This document shows positions 12,161 through 24,612 of a stretch of 64,000 nt of DNA, one piece after another (position 1 is the first letter of the stretch; every line of letters starts with the position of its first letter). A program made the translations under genes and the position numbers. The notes under the pieces were generated by a model, which searched no databases, was not told the DNA's origin, and saw only the letters and a list, made by a program, of their open reading frames with translations. The stretch is from contig OV121082.1 of assembly GCA_921293015.1 (NCBI GenBank), positions 44,102,971-44,166,970 of the forward strand. The letters run 5' to 3'. Source of the stretch: Phorcus lineatus (Eukaryota; Mollusca; Gastropoda; Trochida; Trochidae).

Positions 12161-12600
12161 GCCCAAGGGTTCAGAACATAGGGCGTGCGATAGGAAGGCG
12201 TGCATAGGGTCAAAATGCACGCGTCTCAGTAAACGATAGCACGCGCGGGTCGGTAAGCTCGTGCGAGAGGCTAGAAAGTGCCCACAGGCTATTAGCACGT
12301 GCGGCGGGGAGTGGGGGAAAATTGAGTGATTTTAACGCTTATTTTCGGTACGATAAACATTATCAATATTCTCATAACTTTCGGAGCATGTTCGCGCATT
12401 ATTTAGACCACCAACGAAACAAAACACGGTAGCTTAGCGGCAGCCGGAACGAAAATACAAGCGTTGAACTGAGACTACTGCTAGGCAATAAATTTCCGGG
12501 ACCCGCTACCGAGACCCGCGGTCATAATTAGTTAGCGTGAGAAAAATAGAGTGTGCTACTCGCATCCCGCTAAGAGGACTTGCGGGCAAAGCTAATTTCA

Positions 12601-12618
12601 TCCCGGAATATTCCGGGA
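12601..12618. repeat. 18-bp perfect palindrome near the right transposon end
   Basis: TCCCGGAATATTCCGGGA is a perfect palindrome 16 bases inside the right TTAA. It is followed by CCCGCATCTTAAGGG. It could be part of a transposase-binding terminal structure. Confidence 0.9.
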
Positions 12619-12637
12619 CCCGCATCTTAAGGGTTAA

Positions 12638-13744
12638 GATACTAGCTGTATACATCTTGATATTTAACAAGATATCTTAGTGTAGAACTTATAGACTTTT
12701 AAATGAGAATCTAGTGGGTGTTGAATTTCAATATTTCAATAAAAATAGAGCATCAAGATACTGTATATCCATCTTAAAATTAATCAAATACAAATTTTCA
12801 AATCACTTTTCAGCTCTAAGAAGCCTATTGAAACCTGATAGGATTGCTGAGCTTCATTGTTTATACAAAATCTTCAATAACAATACCTTGAAAAACAACA
12901 AAGTAACACAACAGTTTTCAAACTGTTGAAAGTTCGGATGGAGACAAGAAACGAATCCTGTGAACTGCTTCTCGAGGCTTCTGGAGGCGCCTAACCTATA
13001 GAATCAATTTCATTTCCATTCCGATGCCAATCAGATTAATATTGATAAAATACTTTCCTTTCTCCTTACTTTTCCACCTGTGTTTATGCCCTTTACTTAA
13101 TAACATAAAGTGTCAGGATGCACAATTCTGCCCATGAAATACGCATGGTATTTCCCACTTGGCACATTATGCTTAATGGACTACCTGCCTGTATGGCATA
13201 GCATAGCGGTCATTATAGAATGATATAGACACTTCTCAGCTGTCATTAACTCTGGTATTCATTTCACAGGAACAGATATCTACAGAAATGAAATCAACAG
13301 GGTGAAACAAGTTCTGTTGATATAATCCAAAATGATGTAGATAAGTCCCAAGCTGAAAAATACAATGACATGGGATGACACACAATACCATTGCGTTGAA
13401 AGAGATAAGAATTAAGTTCCATTAATTGAGAAACAAGTATACATATTCTATTGTAAAAGTATATCCGTGAAGTTGCAACTCTCTTCAATCTAAAATGAAT
13501 TTTTGATTGAACCAGGTTACTCGATCATTTTGATAATGCAAGTTTTAAAAAGTAATAAAAACATCAAATTTCAAAATTGATTTGGAAAGTTGTAAACTTT
13601 TGTCATCAATTTCCAAGATATTACATCATCTTGACTCCCAATTTCCTCAAGAGACCAGTTAGGTACAAGAATATCATTGATTACCAAAAAAAAGGACCTG
13701 AAGTCATAATATGTCTTAAAGTTTTCCCATTTTTATCCACACAG
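12638..13744. other. Noncoding flank of the transposon
   Basis: The first ~150 bases contain a second copy of the sequence that flanks the transposon on the left. The rest has only short unmotivated frames. Confidence 0.4.
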
Positions 13745-13837
13745 GATGGTTTTAAAGAAAAACACACTGATGAAATGACTTTGCCAAACTTGAGGAAGCC
13801 CGAGTGCAAATGCATAACAATAAAGTCTCGCTACCAG
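13745..13837 (+). CDS. Candidate internal exon, unrecognised protein
   Basis: 93 bp, 31 codons, phase 0 at both ends, flanked by a pyrimidine-tract acceptor (TTTTTATCCACACAG) and a good donor (CTACCAG followed by GTGATAAG). The translation runs DGFKEKHTDEMTLPNLRKP then a Cys-Lys-Cys motif. The frame is open well beyond both splice sites, so the open frame is weak evidence. I recognise no family and no neighbouring exon that would extend it. It may be a chance exon or part of a noncoding transcript. Confidence 0.2.
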
Positions 13838-16556
13838 GTGATAAGAAGTGAATCTGTTAAGCCAATTATCACTCCGCTAAATGATCAGTGAAGACCAACG
13901 GTGATGGCCGTCTAGTGAGCATACTTTTAGCTGGGGAATCTTGGCAGTTACTTCCCCAAGGGTTTTACTTTACTGGAAAGGGGGGGGGGTATTGTAGGGA
14001 TATTTTTTCAGAAATATAATTTTGAGGTTAAATTCATGTTAATACAACTCATTAATATGTGATTGTCTTATAGCTCATTTCAAAGATGCCATCGAGTGTA
14101 TATTTTTACAATTTGACAAAAGATAAGTGCATCCACTCCAAAATAAAAACTTTCATAAATGACATCAATCATTGGGGCAACGATTGTGAAAAGACTTACT
14201 AGGGCAAAACTAGGCAAAGCAAATTAGTTTCATTATTAATCTTTTGTAAATTGATGGATAATTTTTCAACATATGTAACGTAGTCAACTCATATCACTAT
14301 TTGAAAACTTTTAAACTTTCAAAAATTACAGGAACCATCACTGCTAAGAAGTAAATAAAGTAAATATTGAATAAGCATTCAAACGACAATGAGCGATGCA
14401 ATCTTTGTAAATGCATCTTGATCTCTGTACAACATTAGGGACTGTCAGACACTGTACAGAGGATCTCGACTGTTACATTAACCTTATGCCCGCTGAACTG
14501 TTAAAGGTTTTTACTGAGGGGATGAAAACTATAAAATTGTTACAATTACGTCATAAAGGCACTCCTCATAAAATTATACACCTGTGCATCAAATACACAG
14601 CACTTAGGACCTGCAGAAGAAAAATAATTATTACCATTTTTGTACAGTCATAAAACCAAGGGTACAGGTAAAAGGAAGGATCAAGCACATGAACAGATGA
14701 ATAAACTTTGTTTAAATGTTAAGATAAACTACAATATTTTTATACATCTTTTGTGTTATTTAACACATGGTCAAAATCTGTTTACAAGAATATGGGGATA
14801 TATACTTATAATATACTTACTCTTAATTTTGGAAGGAATGACAAATCAGAGAACTGAGATCACCTCGAGAAAAGGCTGATGCAGTATTTTTAACATGGGA
14901 ATTGGCTCTACCTGTGAGTTAGGTAACACATGTGTTGGTAATCAGAGCTGCACGAAGGCTTCCACAAGTCTTATAACACACTTAATCATCATAAATGTCA
15001 TTAAACGTGATTCTTGCTGCTGCTATCCAGCTATACGAGCCCATTTAATATGATTCTCGACTTTTTTCACAGGGAAGTAGTATTTTGAATATGATTTAAG
15101 ATGGTGCAAAACACAGCCTCATCAATTTACTTCTAGAGAAACAAACAATCCAATTACATGCACAGTTTTTAAAGACTTAATGCTTTTACCTGCCAGCTGC
15201 ATTTATTTTTTCTAATACCATAAAAATATATTTTCAAAATCTAAATGTTTTATGAAAATGGTCAAACACAAGGCGTGGCATTTAAATATTTAATTCTCAC
15301 ATGGAAGAAACTTAAATTTGAATTTTGAAAAAAAAAATTCAACTGAAAATACCGGGGCACTTAAAGTGCAGGTATAGCTGATACTACAGCAAATGTGTAC
15401 CAGATGTGAACCCTGTGAGTACGTCTAATGTCAGAGCAGCAGAAGATGATTGTGTTGCTGCCAAAATTTAACCAAGGCAAACTAGGAAAAGACAATAGGT
15501 ATTGTCACCATTCCCACATTCTGAATGTCAGCATGAATATCACTGCCACCATTAGCAGTGTTGCATTTCATGTCATTGATCTATTCAAAATGGCCGACCC
15601 TGTCACCCATGATGCCTTGCTCAGTGAACTTGGAACATGACCCCTCTTTGGTGCCATGTGAGAGTGATTAGCCAAGATTCACTTTATTTACATTTCTCTT
15701 TTTAACACCCCTGCTAATACCAGGAAGCGAAGAGAAGTCTTTAACATAATGGCACATTACCTTATTCCTACAACTACATATTTTGAAACCATTTTTGGCA
15801 TCAATGGTAATTGTCTTAGGATGATTTGAAGACCATGTCACAAGAAGGCCATCAAGTTCTGAAAATGCCATTATAGAAGTTTTTCAATCGTATCTCCTTT
15901 CCAATTATGGCAATAAGAAACTCTATACCAATGCCAAGTGCAGCCTTCTTGCTTTCTCAGCTTCAATTATACGTAATAGTTGTCCTAATTCAAACACTCA
16001 AACTGATACTGTTACACCTTTTTCTCTTTTCAAGTCATCATTCCAGATTTAACCAAATGTGGAAATGTCTAGAATTTCACTAACGACAATCAATAAAGAG
16101 AAAGCAAAAGAATTAAATTTTGATGAGGAAAACATTTTCCTGAATGATCATTATTCCAGAATTGTCAAACTTACGCTATCAGTCACCTATTTTACCTGAA
16201 AAATCTACCTCTTTCAAAATGGGCTAGCATTGTATCGGATCTTGCCATAAATGATGTATTCAAATCTCATTCTTCAAAAATGACAACTAACAATAACAAC
16301 TTATTTTCGCCATATTTTTGTGTGTGTGTTTTAATTGATATACTTTCCTCTGACACAAAAGGTACTTAAAAGAAAATGTAACTTATGATTTTAATGGATT
16401 ACTTTTACATTCTTACTTTTTAGCATTGATTCTAATGACATTGTCAACTACGTATTTAAAAGTAAACACTATTAAGTTGAACACTACAAAAATAAATTCA
16501 AATTATAATTGAATAAAATGTTTATGTGATTTATTTAACAAATAAAAGAAAAGGAC
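13838..16556. other. Noncoding stretch
   Basis: Contains a run of ten G (13980-13989) and several 60-80 codon frames without motifs. One plus-strand frame starting near 15428 has an ATG and a possible donor 23 codons later, but nothing supports it further. Confidence 0.4.
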
Positions 16557-16564
16557 TAAGACAG
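16557..16564. repeat. 8-bp target-site duplication, left copy
   Basis: TAAGACAG, repeated exactly at 16991-16998 on the other side of the MITE. Confidence 0.85.
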
Positions 16565-16990
16565 TAAGGATGGGTATCGCTCCTCATTTTCGTATTGCAA
16601 TATATTGCAATACAGAAAAGCGTATTGCAATATGTATCGCAATACATTGGTACTTTTCATATTTCATTTTTTGCATGCTCTTGACTTAATAGCAGTAATT
16701 ATACCAGTGATCAATGCTCCACTGGCCATTGCTTTGTAAAGTAAGATAACTCAGTGATTGGTTTAAGACTTTTAACATGTCTGTGCCATTTTCACCTAGC
16801 CAGTTCACACATTGCATACAACTTTCGGTAAAATCACGCTTTTTCTTGTTACGTTTCTCAGCAATTTTACATGGAAATTGTAAATTTTAAAACTTCCGAT
16901 ATATTGGATGTTTTCAGAAGAGTTTACCGGTACATATCGTGTTGTTCCTGTTTTGCAATATACCGATATACCGAATACTGCACACCCTTA
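16565..16990. mobile_element. hAT-type MITE, 426 bp
   Basis: The left end reads TAAGGATGGGTATCG, and the reverse complement of the right end reads TAAGGGTGTGCAGTATTCGG. The inverted termini share TAAGG-TG-G-A at the tip. They are followed by many copies of ATTGCAATA-like words on the left and ATATACCGATATACCG words on the right. The exact 8-bp duplication TAAGACAG on both sides is the hallmark of hAT insertion. There is no coding capacity, so it is non-autonomous. Confidence 0.85.
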
Positions 16991-16998
16991 TAAGACAG

Positions 16999-19300
16999 AT
17001 GGAAGAGATCGAGTCATCTAGGGTTTCTGCAGAGGAAGTCACTAACTCTTCTGGTATGTTTTCAGAATGTCAACTTGCAATTAACTAAAAAATAATCATC
17101 TTGAAATGTTAAGCCGAATTTTGATTATTATGATACACAATGACATTAATTAATCATGAATTGTGAAAATCCAAGGCCAATATTAATTCTTGAACATATC
17201 AAAATACCTCTGATATTTGACTTGCAAGGAAGATTCTCTAAACCAAAGTCATAATTACAATCTATGTAAAGAACAAATTTTTAGATTATAAGCCTCTGTT
17301 TTGAGCGTTTAATCTTTTGCATATTATTAGTCAACGGAAAAGAATGTACAAGATAATATCTGGAAAATGTTAAGTACATCTGAGATAGAATGGTATAAAT
17401 AGGGTGATGATGTTTTATATTTCATTTCATAAAAAGATTTTTAAAAAACTTCTACGGAGCTATCTTCATTTTCCAGTTAAAAAAACGTATGAGATCTACA
17501 TATTTATTTATCGTCAAAGAGTGTTTAGAAACTGTTATCAACAACATAAACTGTAATGCATGGCCATCCATCAAAGTTCGCAAAAACATTTCTCCTGGCA
17601 GGTTAACATTAAAACAGTTTATTTTAACTCTGACATTATCAAAGAATGACCCCATTCAGTTTACATTTGAAATTGATATCAGCTGCACACACATATATAT
17701 TACACTTGTAAATTGAATCTATGACAGATAATAACTGCATGCTGTTTGAAAACTTTTATACCCTGCCTGTATTGCACTATATATATATATACCACATTTC
17801 ATCACAAAGACATCATTGGCCAACATATTTTCAGTCCACCTTCATCCCAAGATTCTATACCAGACCAAGCATAAATTTGAGACCACCCATTATCAATATA
17901 ATAAAGATAAATCATATAGGAATATGAAACTAAAGGTATGATAGCTTGACAGACTCATTGTCTTTATGTGACTTTTCTTTCACAATTAAACTAGAACATA
18001 TTAAACCATGTGGTATAAAAAAATGGTAGGAGAAAAATCAATAAACATCAATGAGTATAGAGGATAATCAATTAGTCTTAGATCTTCTTATCAAATGTCT
18101 ATTCAATACCCTGCATTTATTTCTTTCAAACGATTAAGACTTTGGCGTCAATTTTGAGACCCGACCTGTACTTGAGATCCAGCCTAAATTCGAGGAATTA
18201 CGGTAGTGCAGGCTCAAATTCAGTAACCGACATATGCTGGGGAAACTTGGGCCAGCTGTTTTAAGTAACTTTCAGCATTAGGTATGTTTTTTGCTATGAT
18301 CCCAAGTCTAATCTTGATAATCACAGGATGAAACACAAGAGAGGTCTGTTTGTCAGTATCTACATTCTCCATCCCAGCAGAAAAACTTCAGCTTGCTGCC
18401 ATGTTGGTGGGCAGGCTTCTCACTTCTCTGACTTCTCAAGAGAAGAGTTCTGTTGCATCCTTTGTGTCTGTATAGTGCATTCAAAGCTAGATGTAATCAT
18501 ATCATCAATGCTTCTCAGAGACATTCATGTCCTTTAGTATTGATATTGGTCTTTCTATCACAGAAGTGGAAACATACTGCTTCACAGTGTCACATATTTG
18601 AACTAAACATGAATTAACACAGTAAACATTTTTAATTATGCAATTGAGACTTTCTCTAATCCTGGACACTGATACTGACCAATGTGAGGTAATAACTCTA
18701 GCTTTGAGGAGTTGGTTTTGTTATGATAAAAACCATGACAGAAATAATTACCAAGGAATAGGGTTGGTTCAGTGACACCTTTATTTGGTTTGGTGAAGAA
18801 AAACAAGTTACAGGAATAATTATTTTCTTTGATACACTAGTGAAAACTATAATCTTAGTTGACAATCCGCAGACAGTGGTCATCTTACTGAGCTTCCAAA
18901 AAGTAGTACAGGATTACCCTTAAAAATAGGTAAAAAAAAATGCTCTTTATGATTTAAAAAAATACATTTTTATTGCTCTCAGTACATTGTTGGTAACTCC
19001 TCTATGCAGCAACATTGCAACACCCCTTTACGTGTTGTTTTGTGCTCATCATGCTGAATGTCAATTCAACTCCCATCATCTTTTGGTATAATGCAACCAC
19101 AAACAGACCCTTTGCTTGATGACCAGACACTCGCTACCACTCGCTATATCCAAATCATATTCTCTTGGTATAACTCTCATCATCATATCAGAAGATCCCC
19201 ACTGTACCACACACAAACACAATCTAAAACTGAAAATCTGTGACAATATATGACTTTTCCCACCCATGAAGAGCCATCTTCTCAAGCTAGAAGCCTGCAC
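16999..19300. other. Noncoding stretch
   Basis: AT-rich, with an (AT)n tract near 17781. A plus-strand frame around 18328 follows a possible acceptor but has no recognisable product. Confidence 0.35.
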
Positions 19301-19349
19301 CAGTCTGGTATATGACACTGCTGACAAGTGAGGATTACCCAGTGTGGAC

Positions 19350-20720
19350 ACTGACAACTCCTTACTGAGGCTAATCTTCTGTGTCTGGTCTGAGCTGGAA
19401 TCAGAGGTATCGGGACAGGTTTCTGATACAAGGAGCATTAGTTCATGAGTTCATCTGCCATCTTCACTTTAAGGTTAACTATTTCATCACAGCCAGTTAG
19501 CTCTGTAAAGATTATGTAGACTAAACTGATATCAGTGGTACTGGGACTGGTTTCAGGTACATGAAGTGTTGGTCCACAAGTTCTTATGCCAGCGAGTTGC
19601 ATATCCAGGTAAACCCTCTGATCAGAGTTTGTACAGTAAAGATATATTTGACTAAACAGATATGATAGGTACTGGGTAAAAGCAATATTACATACCATAA
19701 TGCTGGAATCTAAAGCTCTTGGATATATAGGACGATGCAATGAGGTGAACTCTAATGCAACAACTCTCATCACAATCCAGATAGGTCTGATATCAAGAGA
19801 AATTTTGACCTCTACATAGAGCAATGCTTGAATCAGAAGGTCTTGGGACATATAGGACATGCATAATATACTGAAGAGTTCGTCTGCCATGATAGTCCTG
19901 CTTCATGACTTTGAATCAAATAGGAGCCTTTAATACAGTCTATGTCCTCATTCAGCAAGTCTAGATTTGACTGCATACACAAGAGCCCAAAGAAAGAACA
20001 GGTGAAGGAAAAGTACATTACTAAAATATTTCATAGACTAAATTTTAGTCTACTGCCATGACCACTAATGTCAATACTGACATAATCAGGATTAACTTGA
20101 ACTGAAAAGTCACATGCAGACTTACCTGTAATCAGAGGCTTTGGGATAGATTGTAAATACCTGTGATGACTTTATCAGTCATGTGCTCTTAGACATAAAC
20201 CCTCGGCGCTGACATAATGGGATTCAACTTGTGCAAAGATTCATGCTACAATCAGGGGCATTTGGACAACTGTAAATACATGCAGACTTAGCTGGAATCA
20301 AAGGCATTTATTGGGGCAAATTGATGCAGCATTAGTTGTTGAGTTTATCTGTCATGTGTTCTCAGATAAATGCTGTCTGTACTGACATAACAAGAGTCAA
20401 CATGAGTTGGAATGGGAGTTAATATTCTCTATAGCATTGGTAATGCAGGATTATGGCATCCAACATGCTATCTGTGAAACTGATCTATATGGTCATATGG
20501 TCAGCACAGCTGATTTTGCACTTGTAGCTGAACCCGTTTTGTCTTTATCAAGAAAAGGCAAGCAGTTGGTGACTGAAATAACACATGAGTGTTCAGCATT
20601 GGCAAGTAGTATGTCACTGAACCCAATACCATGTGGTAAAGCATGGGCAAGTGTCTGGACCATAATTAGCTGGAGCAGTAAATGATGCTTCTAGATACCA
20701 GAAGGTCTTCTACTGACCAG
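19350..20720. repeat. Diverged tandem repeat array, roughly 200-bp units
   Basis: Several degenerate copies share words in the same order: TGGAATCAGAGG followed by TTGGGACA, TGTAAATAC or GTACATGAAG, then a TCATCTGCCAT or TTATCTGTCATGTG block, then CTGACATAATGGGATTCAAC or its variants. Copies are recognisable near 19395, 19530, 19705, 19825, 20130, 20250 and 20300. On the minus strand some units are open and read like decayed copies of one exon, with recurrent MADEL and PETSPSTTD words. Others carry stops. A degenerate exon array and a plain satellite both fit. Confidence 0.5.
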
Positions 20721-21224
20721 GCCTGTAGATACCAGCCCTCCATGGGACTGAGGAGGCATGTAGATGCGAAGCTGGCTAATGACCAGTTGGACCCTTTGAA
20801 CTGTCCAGACAAACATCTGTGCAGTAAGTGTAAGGACAGCTGATGTCTGGGGCTGGGCTTGATAAGGTGCTCCTACTGCTAGCAAAGAAAACACTAAATT
20901 GTTGGGTCTTGGATATGATATAAAAATTAGAGAACTTTATTATCAAATATAATGATATTATATTTAAAAAAAATGTTTTTGTTGATGATATTAATTTTTG
21001 TAACATGTTCAGTTTAAAAACTTTAAGAATCACACATTTAAAAAGACATTACATTCACAATGATGTTTCATCCAATTCTTCTCTTCAGTTCATGAAGTTT
21101 GATACAAGCATGCATAACTTAGAAGTTTTCAATATTGTCAAGATCTTCTCACAGCCATTCTCCAAGTCAAATTGTACCCTTGCATCAGAAACATCTTTGG
21201 TGGTATAAACAGTGGCTTCTCTGA

Positions 21225-21665
21225 CTAAAAGCTAAAAATCACTGCTCACTAATCCATTTCTTATCAAAACCATTGATATAGTGTCATGATAGACAACAAC
21301 ACCTTCAGGGCTAAATCTAGTCTTACAAATACCAGTTTTATCTGCTATCCTTTCTCACTAATCCATTTCTTTTTGCAAAATTTGTCATGATAGAAAACCC
21401 TTTGCCAGTAATAAATCTAGTTCCCAATTAAACCTGGGCTTACATGCACTCTCTTCTCTCTATCCATTCCTAAATTAAAAAAACTTTGCACATCTTAATT
21501 TTACCATGATTGAAACCCTACTCCATTGCTTAACCTAGCTTCTATCCAAATAGGTTTTACCCCTACTCTTTTCTCATTAATCCATTTTTAATCAAAACTC
21601 TTGAACTTCTTAATCATCCCGTGAGAGACAACCCTACTCAATTGGTAAGCCTAGCTGCTACCTAC
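21225..21665. repeat. ~105-bp diverged tandem repeat, about 4 copies
   Basis: Each copy has TCTCACTAATCCATTTCT (or TCATTAATCCATTTTT), then ATCAAAA or CAAAATT, then CATGATAGACAACCCT, and then a word like TAAATCTAG or TAACCTAGCTTC. Spacing is about 105-110 bp. Confidence 0.65.
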
Positions 21666-21697
21666 CAGTGGTATCTGGGCTATGTTCCACTGCTCAC

Positions 21698-21936
21698 CGT
21701 TTGACTGGACATCGCTGGCACCTCATTATGTCTCATTTCATGGTAGATAACAACAATAAGAGATTCTGCTAATAGGGTCAGCCAGACTTGTAAACTGTCA
21801 TTCCTCCCTCCTAATTGGCCGACTCCAATCATGATGGATTCAAGCTTCACTCTGACCTGGTGTCTGCATCTGATTTTACCATCAGCACCACAGGGACGGT
21901 TTGTTTCCATGGTCATTGCCCCAGTGGTGACCAACA
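21698..21936 (-). CDS. Candidate exon, unrecognised protein
   Basis: 239 bp (2 bases plus 79 open codons) on the minus strand. The acceptor is GATTTTTTAG and the donor is GTGAGC after AAACG. The translation contains TTGAMTMETNRPCGADGKIR and later IGVGQLGGRNDSLQVWLTLL, with normal residue composition and no low complexity. A shorter version ending at 21857 (GTCAGA donor) is possible. The start needs one base from the preceding exon, so it does not join directly in frame to the exon at 22847-22972. An intervening exon or a different gene would be required. I recognise no family. Confidence 0.35.
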
Positions 21937-22846
21937 CTAAAAAATCTTTTTGTTGAAAATAAAATTTCTGCTTGAGGACACTTGAATTCTTTGAGTCTTT
22001 CGTTTGACCTTTTCACTTAATGTTTTTCACATTTCTGTGTCTAAGAGTTGTTTGAAAGGCAAAAATGTCATTGAAACCAAATAAACTAGGACTTTATTGT
22101 TTCTAAATGTAAATGGTTTTTAAGAATGTTATGCCTCAAAGAGTAGGCAAATAAAAAAATAACATAATTTAAAATAATGAAAAATAAAAGACTGAGCATG
22201 TTGATTTGTTTTAGATGAATATCTCCTTATTCAAACTACACCTTATATCAGACATCCCAGCTTTGTTAGCTAGAGTTGCAATTTCCAAAGGATTTTAAAA
22301 TAGTGACAGTCAGAGAAATACTTATACCCTTTAAGCATAAACACACCAATTGCTCCTGTTCTTACTGACATCAAGAAACACGGTTTTCTTTAGAGATTAA
22401 TTTGTTCAAAGGTCTCATGCAGGAAATTAGAAACTCGTAACATTTTCATTGAAGGAAAATGATCTTGGCTTGTTGTAGAAAACTTCTTATCAAAACGAAA
22501 CTGACTGCTTCAGCCCCTTTCACCCATCTTGAAAATATTTTGCTTGTTCACATTCAAGATGTGTCCGAAATGCCCCCTTACGTAATGAATGCACCAAGTG
22601 CTGTCAATTGAAACAAGACTTACATTAAGTCTCTTTCAAACAGTCATCCATAGGAAAATTTCTTATCTTTTTGCATATTGGTTTCAAATGGGTATTCAAA
22701 CATGAACAAAAATATCTAATGGGTATCAAAATCAAATAATGTTTTTTTAAATGGATTTCATAAACAAGAAAAAAAGGATTTTAACACCAGAAGACAGTGT
22801 ATAAGTAAAAGAAATACATGTTCTTAGGCTACAAAAATTTGTCCAC

Positions 22847-22972
22847 CTGTCCTATCCGATTGTTGGCACTCCCATGCACAGAGTCATCACTGATGACAAC
22901 ATGTGCAGCTGCATACATGTAAAAACTCAAACAGTAGGCTGCATTGAGCAGGGAGCTGATTCCAGCCTTTAC
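22847..22972 (-). CDS. Candidate internal exon, unrecognised protein
   Basis: 126 bp, 42 codons, phase 0 at both ends. The intron side carries a textbook branch site TACTAAC followed by CACGCTCACACATTCAG. The donor is CAG then GTGGAC. The translation starts VKAGISSLLNAAYCLSFYMY and continues with AAAHVVISDDSVHG, a hydrophobic helical piece followed by a polar tail. It could follow the exon at 24613-24741 without a phase break. The protein family is not recognised. Confidence 0.45.
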
Positions 22973-24612
22973 CTGAATGTGTGAGCGTGTTAGTATAATT
23001 CTGTACTGACAACTAGATATGTACATCGGGATTGTTTATAAACCTTCTTTGATACCAAATAATTGATCTTGAATCAAGTTTGTGAATAAAAGATAAATGT
23101 AGCAATTCTGTTTTTGTAGTCATGATATTTATCAAAAATATAACACTGATAAGAACAACTCGAATAATATTTGTTAGCAATTGTATTGGTTAAGAAAATT
23201 CTACAGGACCATGAAAAAAGTAATTTCTTATCAATAATTTTATCTTATTCAACATAAATTCTGTTAAGAGCAAATGAGGGGATTTGAAAAGAGTCATGAC
23301 TTTTTGAAAAATAATCCGGTCTTTACTTAACTTGTAAGTTACAAAAAACAATGCATTACATGATAGAGTAGTTTGATTAGCAATTCCTTTTATCTGAACA
23401 TCCACTAGTGGAAAGCAATTTGAACCATATATACAAGTTAGTGTAACTTCAAAAGCTCAAAGGTACCGGAGCACTATATGGCTCGATAATTTTTTGACCA
23501 ATAATTCCATCATCCACTGCATGTCTTTATGAAGAGTTTCATGTAAACTGAATGCCCTTGGGACCAATTGGATCATACTAGCAGAGATGTAATGTAAAAT
23601 CTACACTTCATAATTGCTTGACTCATGTGTTCATCCTGGATACATAAGGTTTTCACATCGCAGTAACAATGAGAGTTGCATGCAATATAAGATCAGCCTC
23701 TCATGCATGTGCACTTGGGTGCTTCCTGATTAGCCAGACTCGCACTGATAAACACAGAGACATGGCACATTAAGAGATTACAAGACGTAATCACACTAGC
23801 AGGGGCAAATCTTAAGTGAGATAACATGTATGTTCAATCGCCTTTTTCGCTTACTACTTCATATAAGGATCTGATATGAGTGTCCGTAGTATACTACGTT
23901 CATGACAAATATATGATTTTCCAATGAGAGTGAGGGAAACACTGATATTTGGGCACAAGTGTCGTAAACACAATTCTGTTTATTACAAAAGTCGAGGAAA
24001 CAAAGAAAATAATCGAAGTCTGCATCCAAGAATAGGCGGAATATCTTCGTTGGTGCATTTGGAATGGAACATCAGATGCGAACTGTGAGGTCACTGTTTA
24101 TGACATGGTGTCACAAAGAAAAGTGACATTTGGCTGTTGGATATCGTAGGAAAAATTAGAACCTAATATACTTGCCCTCGTAATTTTACGTGGAGTCAAA
24201 TCTTATTTTTGAAAAGAAGGATCCTGGACTGATCGCTGGTTAAAGATAGGCTGCCCTGGATTTGATAATCGATTATGATTGAAACCTGGGACTCATTTTC
24301 TTATATAATGAAACACTTTGACATATACTTACTGATATATATCATATTTACATATATATAACATCAATTGTAATCATTCTGAAATCAAATGAGAAGTTTC
24401 TGTTAAGTGTCTTATTTGTTCTGCATGGCACTATCTATTCTGTGAAACATATTGCAATGTTCATGTTGTTTGTTACAAATTTGTTTTCTTCAATCTTTCA
24501 AAAAGAAAAAAAATCTATTTATCATGATGAATATCTGTCAAGTGAAAAGAAAAATCTGTTTCGGAGATAAATGACTGTTGAGGGGAGATAACTAACAGGT
24601 TTCTCTTCCTAC
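22973..24612. other. Presumed intron or intergenic DNA
   Basis: AT-rich, with no repeat or exon I can support. A GGGAGATAACT word lies at 24583. Confidence 0.35.

Larger units (their letters stand above)
6202..12637 (-). mobile_element. piggyBac-family DNA transposon, complete-looking, ~6.4 kb
   Basis: The element lies between two TTAA tetranucleotides (6202-6205 and 12634-12637), the obligatory piggyBac target duplication. It begins CCCTT after the left TTAA and ends AAGGG before the right one, so the ends form a short inverted terminus (TTAACCCTT). The single gene is a PGBD-type transposase on the minus strand. The left end holds three degenerate copies of a GTGGCTGAATT motif (about 6215, 6249 and 6302), and the right end has repeated CGGGACCCGC words plus an 18-bp palindrome. 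With matching TTAA ends and an open transposase frame it could be autonomous. At 6.4 kb it is long for the family because of repeat arrays on both sides of the gene. Confidence 0.9.
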
